Assembly (NCBI GenBank): GCA_018241685.1
Contig: JAFEDJ010000067.1
Location: 248,001 to 312,000, forward strand
DNA: 64,000 nucleotides
From: Pseudomonadota bacterium
GTDB taxonomy: Bacteria > Pseudomonadota > Gammaproteobacteria > Burkholderiales > Rhodocyclaceae
Direction: 5' to 3'
Below, piece after piece: positions 44,194 to 52,364 of the stretch (position 1 is the stretch's first letter; every line of letters starts with the position of its first letter). Under the pieces are notes generated by a model. That model was not told the DNA's origin. It made no database searches and saw only the letters and a list, made by a program, of their open reading frames with translations. A program made the position numbers and the translations under genes.

Positions 44194-44430
44194 TTAGACC
44201 TTTTCGCCGCGAGCGCGCAGCTCGGCGACGACGGCGTCGATGCCCTTCTTGTCAATCGTGCGCAGGGCTGCGTTGGATACGCGCAGGCGCACCCAGCGGT
44301 TTTCAGCCTCGCTCCAGAACTTGCGGTTTTGCAGGTTCGGCAGGAAGCGGCGCTTGGTCTTGTTGTTCGCGTGGGAAACGTTGTTGCCCACCATCGGTGC
44401 TTTTCCGGTCACTTGGCAAACGCGAGCCAT
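44194..44430 (-). CDS. rpmB: 50S ribosomal protein L28
   Basis: Ribosomal protein of 78 aa, with ARVCQVTGKAPMVGNNVSH at the start and TKRRFLPNLQNRKFW in the centre. ATG 44430 has GGAG upstream; four extra codons exist before it. The promoter at 44469-44498 drives rpmB and rpmG. Confidence 0.97.
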   Translation of the reverse strand: MARVCQVTGKAPMVGNNVSHANNKTKRRFLPNLQNRKFWSEAENRWVRLRVSNAALRTIDKKGIDAVVAELRARGEKV

Positions 44431-44468
44431 TTGTTGCTCCAAACTGGTTTGATTCGATAAGACCGTCG

Positions 44469-44498
44469 ATTATAGACAACTATGTGTACTCAAATCAA
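44469..44498 (-). promoter_or_regulatory. Promoter of rpmB-rpmG
   Basis: On the minus strand TTGATT (complement of 44493-44498, four of six) stands 18 bases before a consensus TATAAT (complement of 44469-44474). The start site would be about 30 bases before the rpmB ATG. Confidence 0.65.
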
Positions 44499-44540
44499 TA
44501 CCTTGGTGTCGTTGCGGTGAGCGCAGCCTGATCGACCTGA

Positions 44541-45224
44541 TCAACCGAGGGGCAGACCGCGCTCAGCGAAGGATAGCGGTGGGGTGTTGCCGGCGACGAT
44601 GAAATGGTCGAGCACCCGCACGTCCACAAGGGATAGAGCCCGGCTGAGGCTGCGGGTCAGGGCTTGGTCGGCCTGGCTGGGCTCGCTGACACCCGATGGA
44701 TGGTTGTGGGCGAGGATGACAGCCGCCGCGTTGCGCTGCAGAACCAGTTTGACCACTTCGCGGGGATAGACCGAGGTCTGTGTGAGTGTGCCGCGGAACA
44801 GCTCTTCGGAACCCATCACGCGGTTCTGGGCGTCGAGGAGTAGGATCATGAAGACCTCGTGGGGTAGCTGCCCGAGTTTCAGGCGCAGCCAGTCCCGTAC
44901 CGCGGTGGGGGAATCGAGGACGTCGCGGTGGGCCATTTCTTCGCCCAGGGCCCGTCGCGAGAGTTCGAGGACGGCTTGCAGCTGCGCATACTTGGCGGGG
45001 CCCATGCCGGGTATGGCCGAGAAGGCGGAGGCCGACGCGCTGCATAGGGCCGACAGGCCGCCGAAGTGCTTCAACAACTCACGGGCCAGATCGACGGCGC
45101 TTTTGCCGCGAATGCCGACCCGCAGGAACAGGGCCAGCAGTTCCGCGTCGGATAAGGCGGTTGCGCCATGGGCCAGCAGGCGTTCCCGCGGGCGTTCGTC
45201 GGCTGGCCAATCGGTGATCGCCAT
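44541..45224 (-). CDS. radC: RadC/YicR-type JAMM-domain protein
   Basis: Protein of 227 aa. An N-terminal helix-hairpin-helix part (FSAIPGMGPAKYAQLQAVL) precedes a JAMM/MPN domain with the metal motif LAHNHPSGVSEPSQAD. The name RadC is historical; a role in recombination repair is not supported for the family. It lies divergent to coaBC, as in most betaproteobacteria and enterobacteria. Confidence 0.93.
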   Translation of the reverse strand: MAITDWPADERPRERLLAHGATALSDAELLALFLRVGIRGKSAVDLARELLKHFGGLSALCSASASAFSAIPGMGPAKYAQLQAVLELSRRALGEEMAHRDVLDSPTAVRDWLRLKLGQLPHEVFMILLLDAQNRVMGSEELFRGTLTQTSVYPREVVKLVLQRNAAAVILAHNHPSGVSEPSQADQALTRSLSRALSLVDVRVLDHFIVAGNTPPLSFAERGLPLG

Positions 45225-45271
45225 GGGGTGTACAATCCATTCTTCCGTAGGTAACCGATAATACCATTGGC

Positions 45272-46462
45272 ATGAGTGAGCTGAAGGGCAGGAAACTGGT
45301 GCTGGGCGTGACCGGCGGCGTGGCGGCGTACAAGGCTGCCGAACTGGTGCGGCTGCTCGGCAAGGCGGGGGCGGATGTCCATGTGGTGTTGACCCAGGGC
45401 GGCGCGCGCTTTGTCACGGCCGTGACGTTCCAGGCCCTGTCGGGCAATCCGGTGTGGACCGATTTGTGGGATCCGCGCATGGACAACAACATGGCCCACA
45501 TCGACCTGACCCGTGATGCGGATGCGGTCCTCATCGCGCCGGCGACCGCCGATGTGATGGCCAAGCTGGTCCATGGCCTGGCCGACGATCTGCTGACAAC
45601 CCTCTGTCTGGCCCGCGAGTGCCCGTTGCTGGTGGCGCCGGCGATGAACCGCCAGATGTGGGAGAACCCGGCAACCCGGCGCAATGCCGCGCAGCTCGTG
45701 GCCGACGGCGTAGGCCTGTTGGGGCCGGGCGCCGGCGAGCAGGCCTGCGGCGAGGTCGGGCTTGGCCGCATGCTCGAGCCGGAGGAACTGTGCGAGGCGG
45801 TGATCGCTTTCTTTCAGCCCAAGCTGCTGGCCGGGCGGCGTATCGTGATGACGGCCGGGCCGACTTTCGAAGCCATCGATCCGGTGCGTGGCATCACTAA
45901 TTCCAGCTCGGGCAAGATGGCCTACGGGCTGGCCCGGGCCTGTGCGCAGGCTGGCGCCGAGGTGACACTGGTCAGCGGTCCGGTTGCCTTGCCGGTTCCG
46001 GCTGGCGTTGAAAAGGTTGGTGTGCGTAGCGCGCTCGAGATGCGCGACGCCGTCTTTGCCGCGTTGCCAGGGGCTGATGTCTTTATCGGCGTGGCGGCGG
46101 TTGCTGACTACCGTCCGGCGACGTCGGCCGAACACAAGATCAAGAAGTCCGGCGCCGAGTTGAGCCTGACTTTGACGCCCAATCCGGACATTCTTGCGGA
46201 GGTGGCGGCCCTGCCGCAGGCGCCGTTCTGCGTTGGTTTTGCTGCTGAAAGCCGCAATCTCGATGAATATGCCGAAGGCAAGCGCAAGGCCAAGAAGCTG
46301 CCGCTGGTCGTCGGCAACCTGGTGCAGGACGGCCTGGGCGGAGACGACAACCAGGTCGTGCTCTTCGACGAACAGGGACGTCATCCGCTGCCGAGGGCGT
46401 CGAAGCCCGACGTGGCGCGCGCCATCGTGGCCCATCTGGCGGCCTTGCTGCCGGCTTCCTGA
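45272..46462 (+). CDS. coaBC: Bifunctional CoaBC (phosphopantothenoylcysteine decarboxylase/synthetase)
   Basis: Coenzyme A enzyme of 396 aa. The N-terminal flavin-dependent CoaC part has VTGGVAAYKAAELVRLL, the catalytic histidine in NNMAHIDLTRDADAVLIAPA, and PAMNRQMWENPAT. The C-terminal CoaB part has TAGPTFEAIDPVRGITNSSS and the Lys-rich region KIKKSGAELSLTL. Length and order of domains are standard. dut follows after 32 bases. Confidence 0.97.
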   Translation: MSELKGRKLVLGVTGGVAAYKAAELVRLLGKAGADVHVVLTQGGARFVTAVTFQALSGNPVWTDLWDPRMDNNMAHIDLTRDADAVLIAPATADVMAKLVHGLADDLLTTLCLARECPLLVAPAMNRQMWENPATRRNAAQLVADGVGLLGPGAGEQACGEVGLGRMLEPEELCEAVIAFFQPKLLAGRRIVMTAGPTFEAIDPVRGITNSSSGKMAYGLARACAQAGAEVTLVSGPVALPVPAGVEKVGVRSALEMRDAVFAALPGADVFIGVAAVADYRPATSAEHKIKKSGAELSLTLTPNPDILAEVAALPQAPFCVGFAAESRNLDEYAEGKRKAKKLPLVVGNLVQDGLGGDDNQVVLFDEQGRHPLPRASKPDVARAIVAHLAALLPAS

Positions 46463-46494
46463 TTAAATTGACTGACGACTCGTGAGGCGACGCC

Positions 46495-46944
46495 ATGCAC
46501 AGTATTGACATCCGCATTCTCGACGAACGCCTGAAGGCGCAACCTCCGGCCTATGCCACAAGCGGTTCGGCCGGGCTCGACCTGCGCGCATGCCTGGATG
46601 CGCCGGTAGTTCTCACGCCTGGGCATACCACGCTGATCCCGACAGGCATCGCCATTCACCTGGCCGATCCGGGTTTGGCGGCTATGATCCTCCCGCGCTC
46701 GGGCCTGGGGCACAAGCACGGCATCGTGCTGGGCAATCTGGTCGGATTGATCGATTCCGACTACCAGGGGCAGATCTTCGTATCGACCTGGAACCGTGGC
46801 CATGACAGCTTCACGATCCAGCCGATGGAGCGCATTGCGCAGCTGGTGATCGTGCCGGTGCTGCAGGTGGCCTTCAACGTGGTGGAGCATTTCGAGGAGA
46901 GCGATCGGGGCGCCGGTGGTTTTGGCAGCACGGGCAAGCATTGA
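46495..46944 (+). CDS. dut: dUTP diphosphatase
   Basis: Trimeric dUTPase of 149 aa that hydrolyses dUTP to dUMP. All five family motifs are visible: SAGLDLRAC, PRSGLGHKHG, GLIDSDYQG, ERIAQLVI and RGAGGFGSTG. The stop overlaps the start of the Nudix gene (TGATG). It forms the coaBC-dut unit common in proteobacteria. Confidence 0.97.
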   Translation: MHSIDIRILDERLKAQPPAYATSGSAGLDLRACLDAPVVLTPGHTTLIPTGIAIHLADPGLAAMILPRSGLGHKHGIVLGNLVGLIDSDYQGQIFVSTWNRGHDSFTIQPMERIAQLVIVPVLQVAFNVVEHFEESDRGAGGFGSTGKH

Positions 46945-47372
46945 TGCGTCACGCGGGGATTCCGACCGGCGTGCACGTGTTGCTGGAGGATGGTGAGCGT
47001 GTGCTGCTGATGCGGCGCGCCGGAACGGGTTTTTTCGACGGACTGTACAGCCTGCCCGGCGGGCACGTGGAGGAGGGCGAGTCCGTACGGCAGACGGCCA
47101 TCCGGGAGATGCACGAGGAACTGGGTATCGAGCTCGATGCCGCGGATCTCGAGATCGTCGGCGTGGTGCATCGGCACTCGGATACGAACCGCATCGATTT
47201 CTTCCTGCGCGCGCTCCGCTGGTCGGGAACGCCGCGCATCGCCGAACCGGACAAGTGCGACGATCTGCACTGGTTTGAACGTGGCGGCTTGCCCGCGGCG
47301 ACGGTTCCTTACGTGCGTGACGCCCTGCTTGCCGGCGCCGGACCGTGGGTTCGGGAACTCGGCTGGTCATGA
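46944..47372 (+). CDS. Nudix hydrolase
   Basis: Protein of 142 aa with a complete Nudix box (GGHVEEGESVRQTAIREMHE followed by ELGIEL). The general role is hydrolysis of nucleoside diphosphates linked to another moiety; the substrate is unknown. ATG 46944 overlaps the dut stop, so the product may add to nucleotide-pool cleaning. It ends 52 bases from the convergent oligomer-hydrolase gene. Confidence 0.9.
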   Translation: MRHAGIPTGVHVLLEDGERVLLMRRAGTGFFDGLYSLPGGHVEEGESVRQTAIREMHEELGIELDAADLEIVGVVHRHSDTNRIDFFLRALRWSGTPRIAEPDKCDDLHWFERGGLPAATVPYVRDALLAGAGPWVRELGWS

Positions 47373-47378
47373 TCCGGA

Positions 47379-47406
47379 CTTGCCGGCGCCCGAAGACGCC
47401 GGCAAG
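47379..47406. terminator. Hairpin between convergent Nudix and oligomer-hydrolase genes
   Basis: CTTGCCGGCG and its complement CGCCGGCAAG form a 10-bp stem with an 8-base loop. It has no U tract on either side, so termination strength is uncertain, but its position between converging stops suits a shared terminator. Confidence 0.5.
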
Positions 47407-47423
47407 GTTGACGTGATGATGGC

Positions 47424-50111
47424 CTATTCGGGAACGCTGACGGTACCGTTGCTGAAGCTGATCGCATCCGCCGCGGCCGGACTGGTGGCGATCGGCGGAA
47501 CGTTGCTCCCTGTCAGTGCCGGTGCCGCACCGGGCGTGCCGCCCCGCGGGGTGGTACGGATGAGCTGGGACGGAGGAAGCGGCGCGCCGGTCTTCAGGTG
47601 GGCGTACATCAGATCCATTGCTTGGTTGAAATACACATGCAGCGGTACCAGGCGGGAGTCGTAGCCCGGCAGCAGCGCGTTGTCGATGAAGGTGTCGAAG
47701 TGCTGCGCATTGGTAACCTCGTAGTAGTGCAGCTGGCCCTTGCTGCCATCGGCTTTCTGGCTGGCTCCGAAATAGGCACGGGCGGCGTGATTGACCGGGA
47801 TCAGTGTGTCCGAGCGGCCGGCGACGATGATCGTCGGCTTGCCGCCCAGCGCGCCGGAGGCCTGGACTTCGGCAATCCCCTGCTTGATGCGTTCGGATTG
47901 TGCGAGCTGCGTGCCGCTGAGTTTGGCGCCGCTGACCGGATCGACGCCGGTGACCAGCGCGCGGGCACATAGCGCACCGTCCAGGGCACCGTCCGCGAGG
48001 CCTGTAGATGGCGAAATCGCCAGTACGTCACGCAACGCGCCACCGCTGGCATCGTTGTAGACCAGGTTGATGCCACCGGTTGGCGGCACGCCGTTGCCAC
48101 TGGCAAAGATACCGGCCTGGACAACAGGATTGGTGGCCGTCACCTTGCCCAGGTCCGTGCCCGCAGTCACTGTGGTCGCGAAGCTGAAGCCGCAGACATT
48201 GTCGGCCACGCTGAAACGCCCGTAGGCGTTCAGGTAGGTGACTACGATCGAGGTGGTAGCGAATGCATGGTGGGACGCGTGGTAAAGGTCGTGCTCGTTG
48301 CCCCAGCCATAGGCGTGCAGCTTCTGCATCGCTTCGTCGGCCTGTTCCTGTAGTGTCGCGCCGGTGAGCAGCCCCTTGGCTTTGAGTGCGGAGCAGCGGT
48401 TGGTGCCGTAGGCAGCAACGAAGGCGACCCCTGGCGATCCACTGGCCATGGTCGGCGAGAGGGCTGCGCAGGGCTGGTAGAGGTTGGCGTAGGTGAAGTA
48501 ATCAAGCAGCGGCTTGCCAATGGTGGCGACGGTGTTGCTGCCTTGCCTGATGGTCAGCCCGCTGACGTCCTTCGGCTGGATTTGCGGTTCGCCGACCGCG
48601 ATGCCATCGATCAGGCCGAGCGTGTCCTGTTCCGCGGCCAGCAGGGCTGCGCCGCCACCGTTGGAGACGGAGGAGGCGAGTACCAGCGTGTTGGCTGGCC
48701 GGATGGTGCGACGCTTCTTGCCGTTGCTGTCTGCGACTCCGTATTTCTCGTTGAGTACGTAGAAGGCAAAGCCGATCGCATCGAGGGTGTTGCGGCCCCA
48801 GTCCTTTTCCGGGTTCTGCTGGGAGTGGGCGTGTTTGTATGCGACGCGGTTCGGGAAGACCTGATTGAAGGCGTCGAGGGCGTTCTTGCTGAGGTCGGCG
48901 GCGAACAAGGCTTTCTTGCCGGCTGCGGAAGAGGTGACGACGGCGCCGTCGATGAGATTGACGGTATCCGCTGTCAGGTCGTGCATGCCGTTACCGCTGC
49001 CTTTGTCTGTGTAGGCCACGGCGCAGCCATGTTTCAGGCCCCATTCCCCGGCAGTACCGATGGCCCCATAGATGCCGCGGGAGCCGGAGGACGTGGCGGT
49101 GACGATGCACGGATTGGCGCTGTCGAAACTGTCCGGCACCTGGACCATCAGCGTCACCTTGCGCTTGCCGCTCATGTCGCCAGCGTAGGCGATGGCCTCC
49201 ACGCCGCTGATCTTGCCTTCGCCGAGGGTGTCGTTGCCGTGGATGTCGATGTTGGGCCCGAACAGGGTGCCGTAGCCGCCGGTGCTCTTGTTGGCGTCGA
49301 CCAGGGCCCGGTAGTTGTTGTAGATGGCGTTGCGGCGTAGCTCCGCCGCAGTTGGGGCGGCCGGGTTGGCATACAGCGGGGCGGTCGCGCTGCCGAGCCC
49401 TGACTTGCCGAGGCCCGCGGTGAGCAGATCGTCCGAGTTGCCGTCGTAGGTGTGGGTGGTATAGGTGTCGGCCCACACGCGCTCGGGCAGCACGTTGTAG
49501 GTGACGAAGCCGCCGCCGCTCGGCTGGAGGTCGGCGAGGGTCAGCAGGCGGTCGGTCTCGTCGCCGTCGGTGTCGGCGGTACCCGGTGTGAAGTGGGCGC
49601 TGCGCAGGCTTTCGGGGCGCCTGCCGAGTTCCGCTTGCAGTGCGTCGAGGAGCTTGCTGTCGGCGTTGGTGACAGCACTGCTGCTGACGTCCTTGAAGCT
49701 GCCCGAGGTGAACGCGGCCTGCAAGGCATTGTTCGAGCTGGCACCGAGTGCCAGAAGTGCAATGCTGTTGGTGGCGTTGTTGATGTTGGCGGGTTTGCCG
49801 GCGTCGTCGCTGGTGACCAGGGCGTACCAGACCCCCTTGCTGCCGGTGATCTGCAGCATGAAGGGGTAATTCAGGCCGGTGATATTGAAGCTGAAATTGC
49901 CGTTGGCGTCGGTGCTGGCCTGGCGGACGGCGCCACTGGCGTCCTTGAGGCTTACGGTCTGATTGGCGATCGCCAGGCCTTCGGCGGCAAAGCCGCTGAG
50001 GTTTGTCGTACTGCCGCTGCTGCTGCCGCTACTGCCACCGCCGCAGGCGGTCAGTACCAGGGCGCCGCTGAGTGCGAGGGCAAGGGCTGACTGACGTAAA
50101 GGGTATGTCAT
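47424..50111 (-). CDS. Lipoprotein D-3-hydroxybutyrate oligomer hydrolase, with extra N-terminal domain
   Basis: Protein of 895 aa. A lipoprotein signal (LALALSGALVLTACGGG, Cys23) and a Ser/Gly linker are followed by a beta-sandwich-like domain (GFAAEGLAIANQTVSLKDAS, TDANGNFSFNITG). The catalytic region begins near residue 210 with YDGNSDDLLTAGLGKSGLGS. That region matches 3-hydroxybutyrate oligomer hydrolases, including the Ser-containing ASSVSNGGGAALLAAEQDT and the terminal LPPSQLIRTTPRGG. These enzymes complete extracellular PHB breakdown by cleaving oligomers. The first 200 residues are unusual for the family. The ATG at 50111 has AAGGAGGAG upstream. Confidence 0.88.
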   Translation of the reverse strand: MTYPLRQSALALALSGALVLTACGGGSSGSSSGSTTNLSGFAAEGLAIANQTVSLKDASGAVRQASTDANGNFSFNITGLNYPFMLQITGSKGVWYALVTSDDAGKPANINNATNSIALLALGASSNNALQAAFTSGSFKDVSSSAVTNADSKLLDALQAELGRRPESLRSAHFTPGTADTDGDETDRLLTLADLQPSGGGFVTYNVLPERVWADTYTTHTYDGNSDDLLTAGLGKSGLGSATAPLYANPAAPTAAELRRNAIYNNYRALVDANKSTGGYGTLFGPNIDIHGNDTLGEGKISGVEAIAYAGDMSGKRKVTLMVQVPDSFDSANPCIVTATSSGSRGIYGAIGTAGEWGLKHGCAVAYTDKGSGNGMHDLTADTVNLIDGAVVTSSAAGKKALFAADLSKNALDAFNQVFPNRVAYKHAHSQQNPEKDWGRNTLDAIGFAFYVLNEKYGVADSNGKKRRTIRPANTLVLASSVSNGGGAALLAAEQDTLGLIDGIAVGEPQIQPKDVSGLTIRQGSNTVATIGKPLLDYFTYANLYQPCAALSPTMASGSPGVAFVAAYGTNRCSALKAKGLLTGATLQEQADEAMQKLHAYGWGNEHDLYHASHHAFATTSIVVTYLNAYGRFSVADNVCGFSFATTVTAGTDLGKVTATNPVVQAGIFASGNGVPPTGGINLVYNDASGGALRDVLAISPSTGLADGALDGALCARALVTGVDPVSGAKLSGTQLAQSERIKQGIAEVQASGALGGKPTIIVAGRSDTLIPVNHAARAYFGASQKADGSKGQLHYYEVTNAQHFDTFIDNALLPGYDSRLVPLHVYFNQAMDLMYAHLKTGAPLPPSQLIRTTPRGGTPGAAPALTGSNVPPIATSPAAADAISFSNGTVSVPE

Positions 50112-50132
50112 GTGTCTCCTCCTTGTTATGTT

Positions 50133-50161
50133 GTATGAAAACCCGGGAGGGGGTTTCATAC
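50133..50161. promoter_or_regulatory. Inverted repeat in the leader of the oligomer-hydrolase gene
   Basis: GTATGAAAACCC and GGGTTTCATAC are near-perfect complements with a GC-rich spacer. It lies 22 bases upstream of the start codon and 70 bases beyond the aceK stop. It may be an operator, a leader hairpin or the aceK terminator. Confidence 0.45.
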
Positions 50162-50230
50162 TCATATTGGTTTGCGGGGGCGGCAGATGACACTGGGGTT
50201 TACGCCAATCGGTGGGCGTCTATTGGGTGT

Positions 50231-52006
50231 TCAGGGCGCGGGATGGGAGCCGGTGGCCGGTGCTGCGAAGGTGTTGCAGAAGCGCAGTTCTTGCGGATAG
50301 GGGTAGAAGTCCTCCACGTAGCCGTTGCGGATTTTGTCCTGGGCGTCCTGCCAGAAGGCAGGGTCGAGCAGCTTGCGGTGGTGCTTGAGGAAGGCCTTGC
50401 GGATCTTCGGCTGGCCGAGCAGAAAGGTGGCGAACTCCTCCGGGAAGATGTCCCGCGGGGCCGCCGAGTACCAGGGCTCGCCGGACATCTCCATCTCTTC
50501 GTTGGGGGCGGGCGGGATCTTGCGGAAATTGCAGTCCGTCATGTATTCGATCTCGTCGTAGTCGTAGAAGACCACGCGTCCGTAGCGCGTGACGCCGAAG
50601 TTCTTCCACAGCATGTCGCCGGGGAATATGTTGGCGATGGCCAGTTCGCTGATGGCCTGGCCGTATTCCCGCACGGCCTCGTCGATCTGCTCGTCCGTGG
50701 CTTTGCTCAGGTGAATGTTGAGCGGCGTCATGCGGCGCTCGATGTAGAGGTGCTTGATGACCAGGGTGTCGCCGTCCTCCTCGACGACCGATGGGGCGAG
50801 TGCCTTGAGCTGCTGGATCAGGTCTGGATGGAAGCGGCTGCGCGGCAGGCCGACGTTGGAGAATTCGAGGGTGTCGGCCATCCGCCCGACCCGGTCCACC
50901 TGGCGGACCAGCAGGTATTTGCGCTTCACGGTTGCCCGGTCCATGTTCTTGGAGCTGCCGAACACGTCCTTGATGATCTTGAAGACGTAGGGGTAGGACG
51001 GCAGCGTGAACACCAGCATGACCAGGCCGCGGATGCCCGGCGCCTCGATGAACTGGTCGTTGGAGTGGCGCAGGTGGGCGATGAGGTCGCGAAAGAAGAT
51101 CGTCTTGCCCTGCTTGCCGAGGCCCAGCATGGTGTAGAGCTCGGAGCGCGGCTTGTTGGGCATGATGCTGCGCAGAAAATGCACGTAGGCGGACGGGACC
51201 TCCATCTCCACCAGGAAGTAGGCCCGGGAGAGCGAGAACAGCAGCGAGATCCGCCAGGTGTCGAGGAGGATCGTGTCCAGGTACAGCTTGCCGGACTGGC
51301 CGTGGCGTACGGCGATCACGAAGGGATATTCCTGGTAGCCATTGACGGCTTTGCCGACGATGTAGGCAGTCTTGTTGCGATAGAAGGCCGAGTACAGCAC
51401 CTGGATCTGACAGTTCACCTCCATCCGGGGCCATTCGCCGATGTGTTGTTCGACGGTCCGCATCACGTAGTCGACGTCGCGGTCGAGGTCTTCGAAGGGG
51501 CGCTGCCAGTCGAAATCCTCGACGATCCGGCAGATCGTGGCGCGCAGGCCTTCGTCCTGTGGGTAGTAGCTGGAGTAGGTGGGCGGGAAGGACTCGATGT
51601 AGTCCGTCGAGATGGCCGGGCGGGCGAAAATGTAGTCGTTGTTGAAGTAGTCCCGGTGCAGGATCTTGGTGGTCACCGAGTTGAAGAAGGTCTCCGCCAG
51701 CTCGGGTTGTTTGTGTTTGATGAGCAGGCCGATGAAGTACAGTTTGACCGCCTGCCAGGTGGCGTCGTCGATGGATTCGGCGTCAAATTCCTCGTGCAGT
51801 CGGAGCACGGCTTCGTTCACGCGGTCGTCGTAGAACTGCACGCGCTCACGCACGGCCGATAGCTGACCTTGCCAGTCGGCGGCTTCGTAGCTTTCCTTGG
51901 CGCGCCGGGAGGTTTCGCGAAAGATCCGGTAGTGCTTGTTGAAGCCTTCGATCATCGCCTGTGCGATGGCCTGGGCGACCGGGTTTTCGGTGCTGTGGGT
52001 CTCCAT
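50231..52006 (-). CDS. aceK: Isocitrate dehydrogenase kinase/phosphatase
   Basis: Bifunctional enzyme of 591 aa that phosphorylates and dephosphorylates dimeric isocitrate dehydrogenase, diverting isocitrate to the glyoxylate shunt. Recognisable parts are the N-terminal regulatory half (IREFNKHYRIFRETSRRAK-type region), the ATP-binding FTLPSYPYVFKIIKD, and the catalytic segment ANIFPGDMLWKNFGVTRYG with FYDYDEIEYM. ATG 52006 is preceded by GGAGAGG; a long open frame upstream is not conserved. It diverges from icd, its substrate gene, and is far from aceA. Confidence 0.96.
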   Translation of the reverse strand: METHSTENPVAQAIAQAMIEGFNKHYRIFRETSRRAKESYEAADWQGQLSAVRERVQFYDDRVNEAVLRLHEEFDAESIDDATWQAVKLYFIGLLIKHKQPELAETFFNSVTTKILHRDYFNNDYIFARPAISTDYIESFPPTYSSYYPQDEGLRATICRIVEDFDWQRPFEDLDRDVDYVMRTVEQHIGEWPRMEVNCQIQVLYSAFYRNKTAYIVGKAVNGYQEYPFVIAVRHGQSGKLYLDTILLDTWRISLLFSLSRAYFLVEMEVPSAYVHFLRSIMPNKPRSELYTMLGLGKQGKTIFFRDLIAHLRHSNDQFIEAPGIRGLVMLVFTLPSYPYVFKIIKDVFGSSKNMDRATVKRKYLLVRQVDRVGRMADTLEFSNVGLPRSRFHPDLIQQLKALAPSVVEEDGDTLVIKHLYIERRMTPLNIHLSKATDEQIDEAVREYGQAISELAIANIFPGDMLWKNFGVTRYGRVVFYDYDEIEYMTDCNFRKIPPAPNEEMEMSGEPWYSAAPRDIFPEEFATFLLGQPKIRKAFLKHHRKLLDPAFWQDAQDKIRNGYVEDFYPYPQELRFCNTFAAPATGSHPAP

Positions 52007-52364
52007 TCTTCCTCTCCTGGCATGCAGGGATTCCGGCGGTGAGCGCATGTGTGCGCGTGCCGGACTAGACGGATTGCCGAGTCTAGCACCGCTGTCCGGT
52101 GATCGTGAAAGCGGCGGAGAAGGGCGCGCAGCAAGGGTCTTCAATGGAATGCCGGACGCTTCTAGCGGACCTGTATTTCGGCCATAATCGCTGCACTTTG
52201 CTGCGGCCTGGAGGAGGGCCGGGTGGGGTAGACAGTGGATCGGCGGCCACGGACGGGCTCCGTGCTGCACGTCTCCGAGAACCAGAAAGCCGCGCGTGGC
52301 GAAAGCCGTGATCCGGCCGATTCACCCACACATCCGCAACATAATTCGAGTTGAGGGGGTTGGA
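52007..52364. other. aceK-icd divergent intergenic region
   Basis: These 358 bases separate the divergent aceK and icd genes. A CATAAT (52183-52188) could be an icd -10, but no clear -35 is in place. A GC-rich stretch with GGAGGAGGGCC at 52210-52220 and an open frame through 52296 are judged leader sequence. No gene is supported. Confidence 0.5.
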
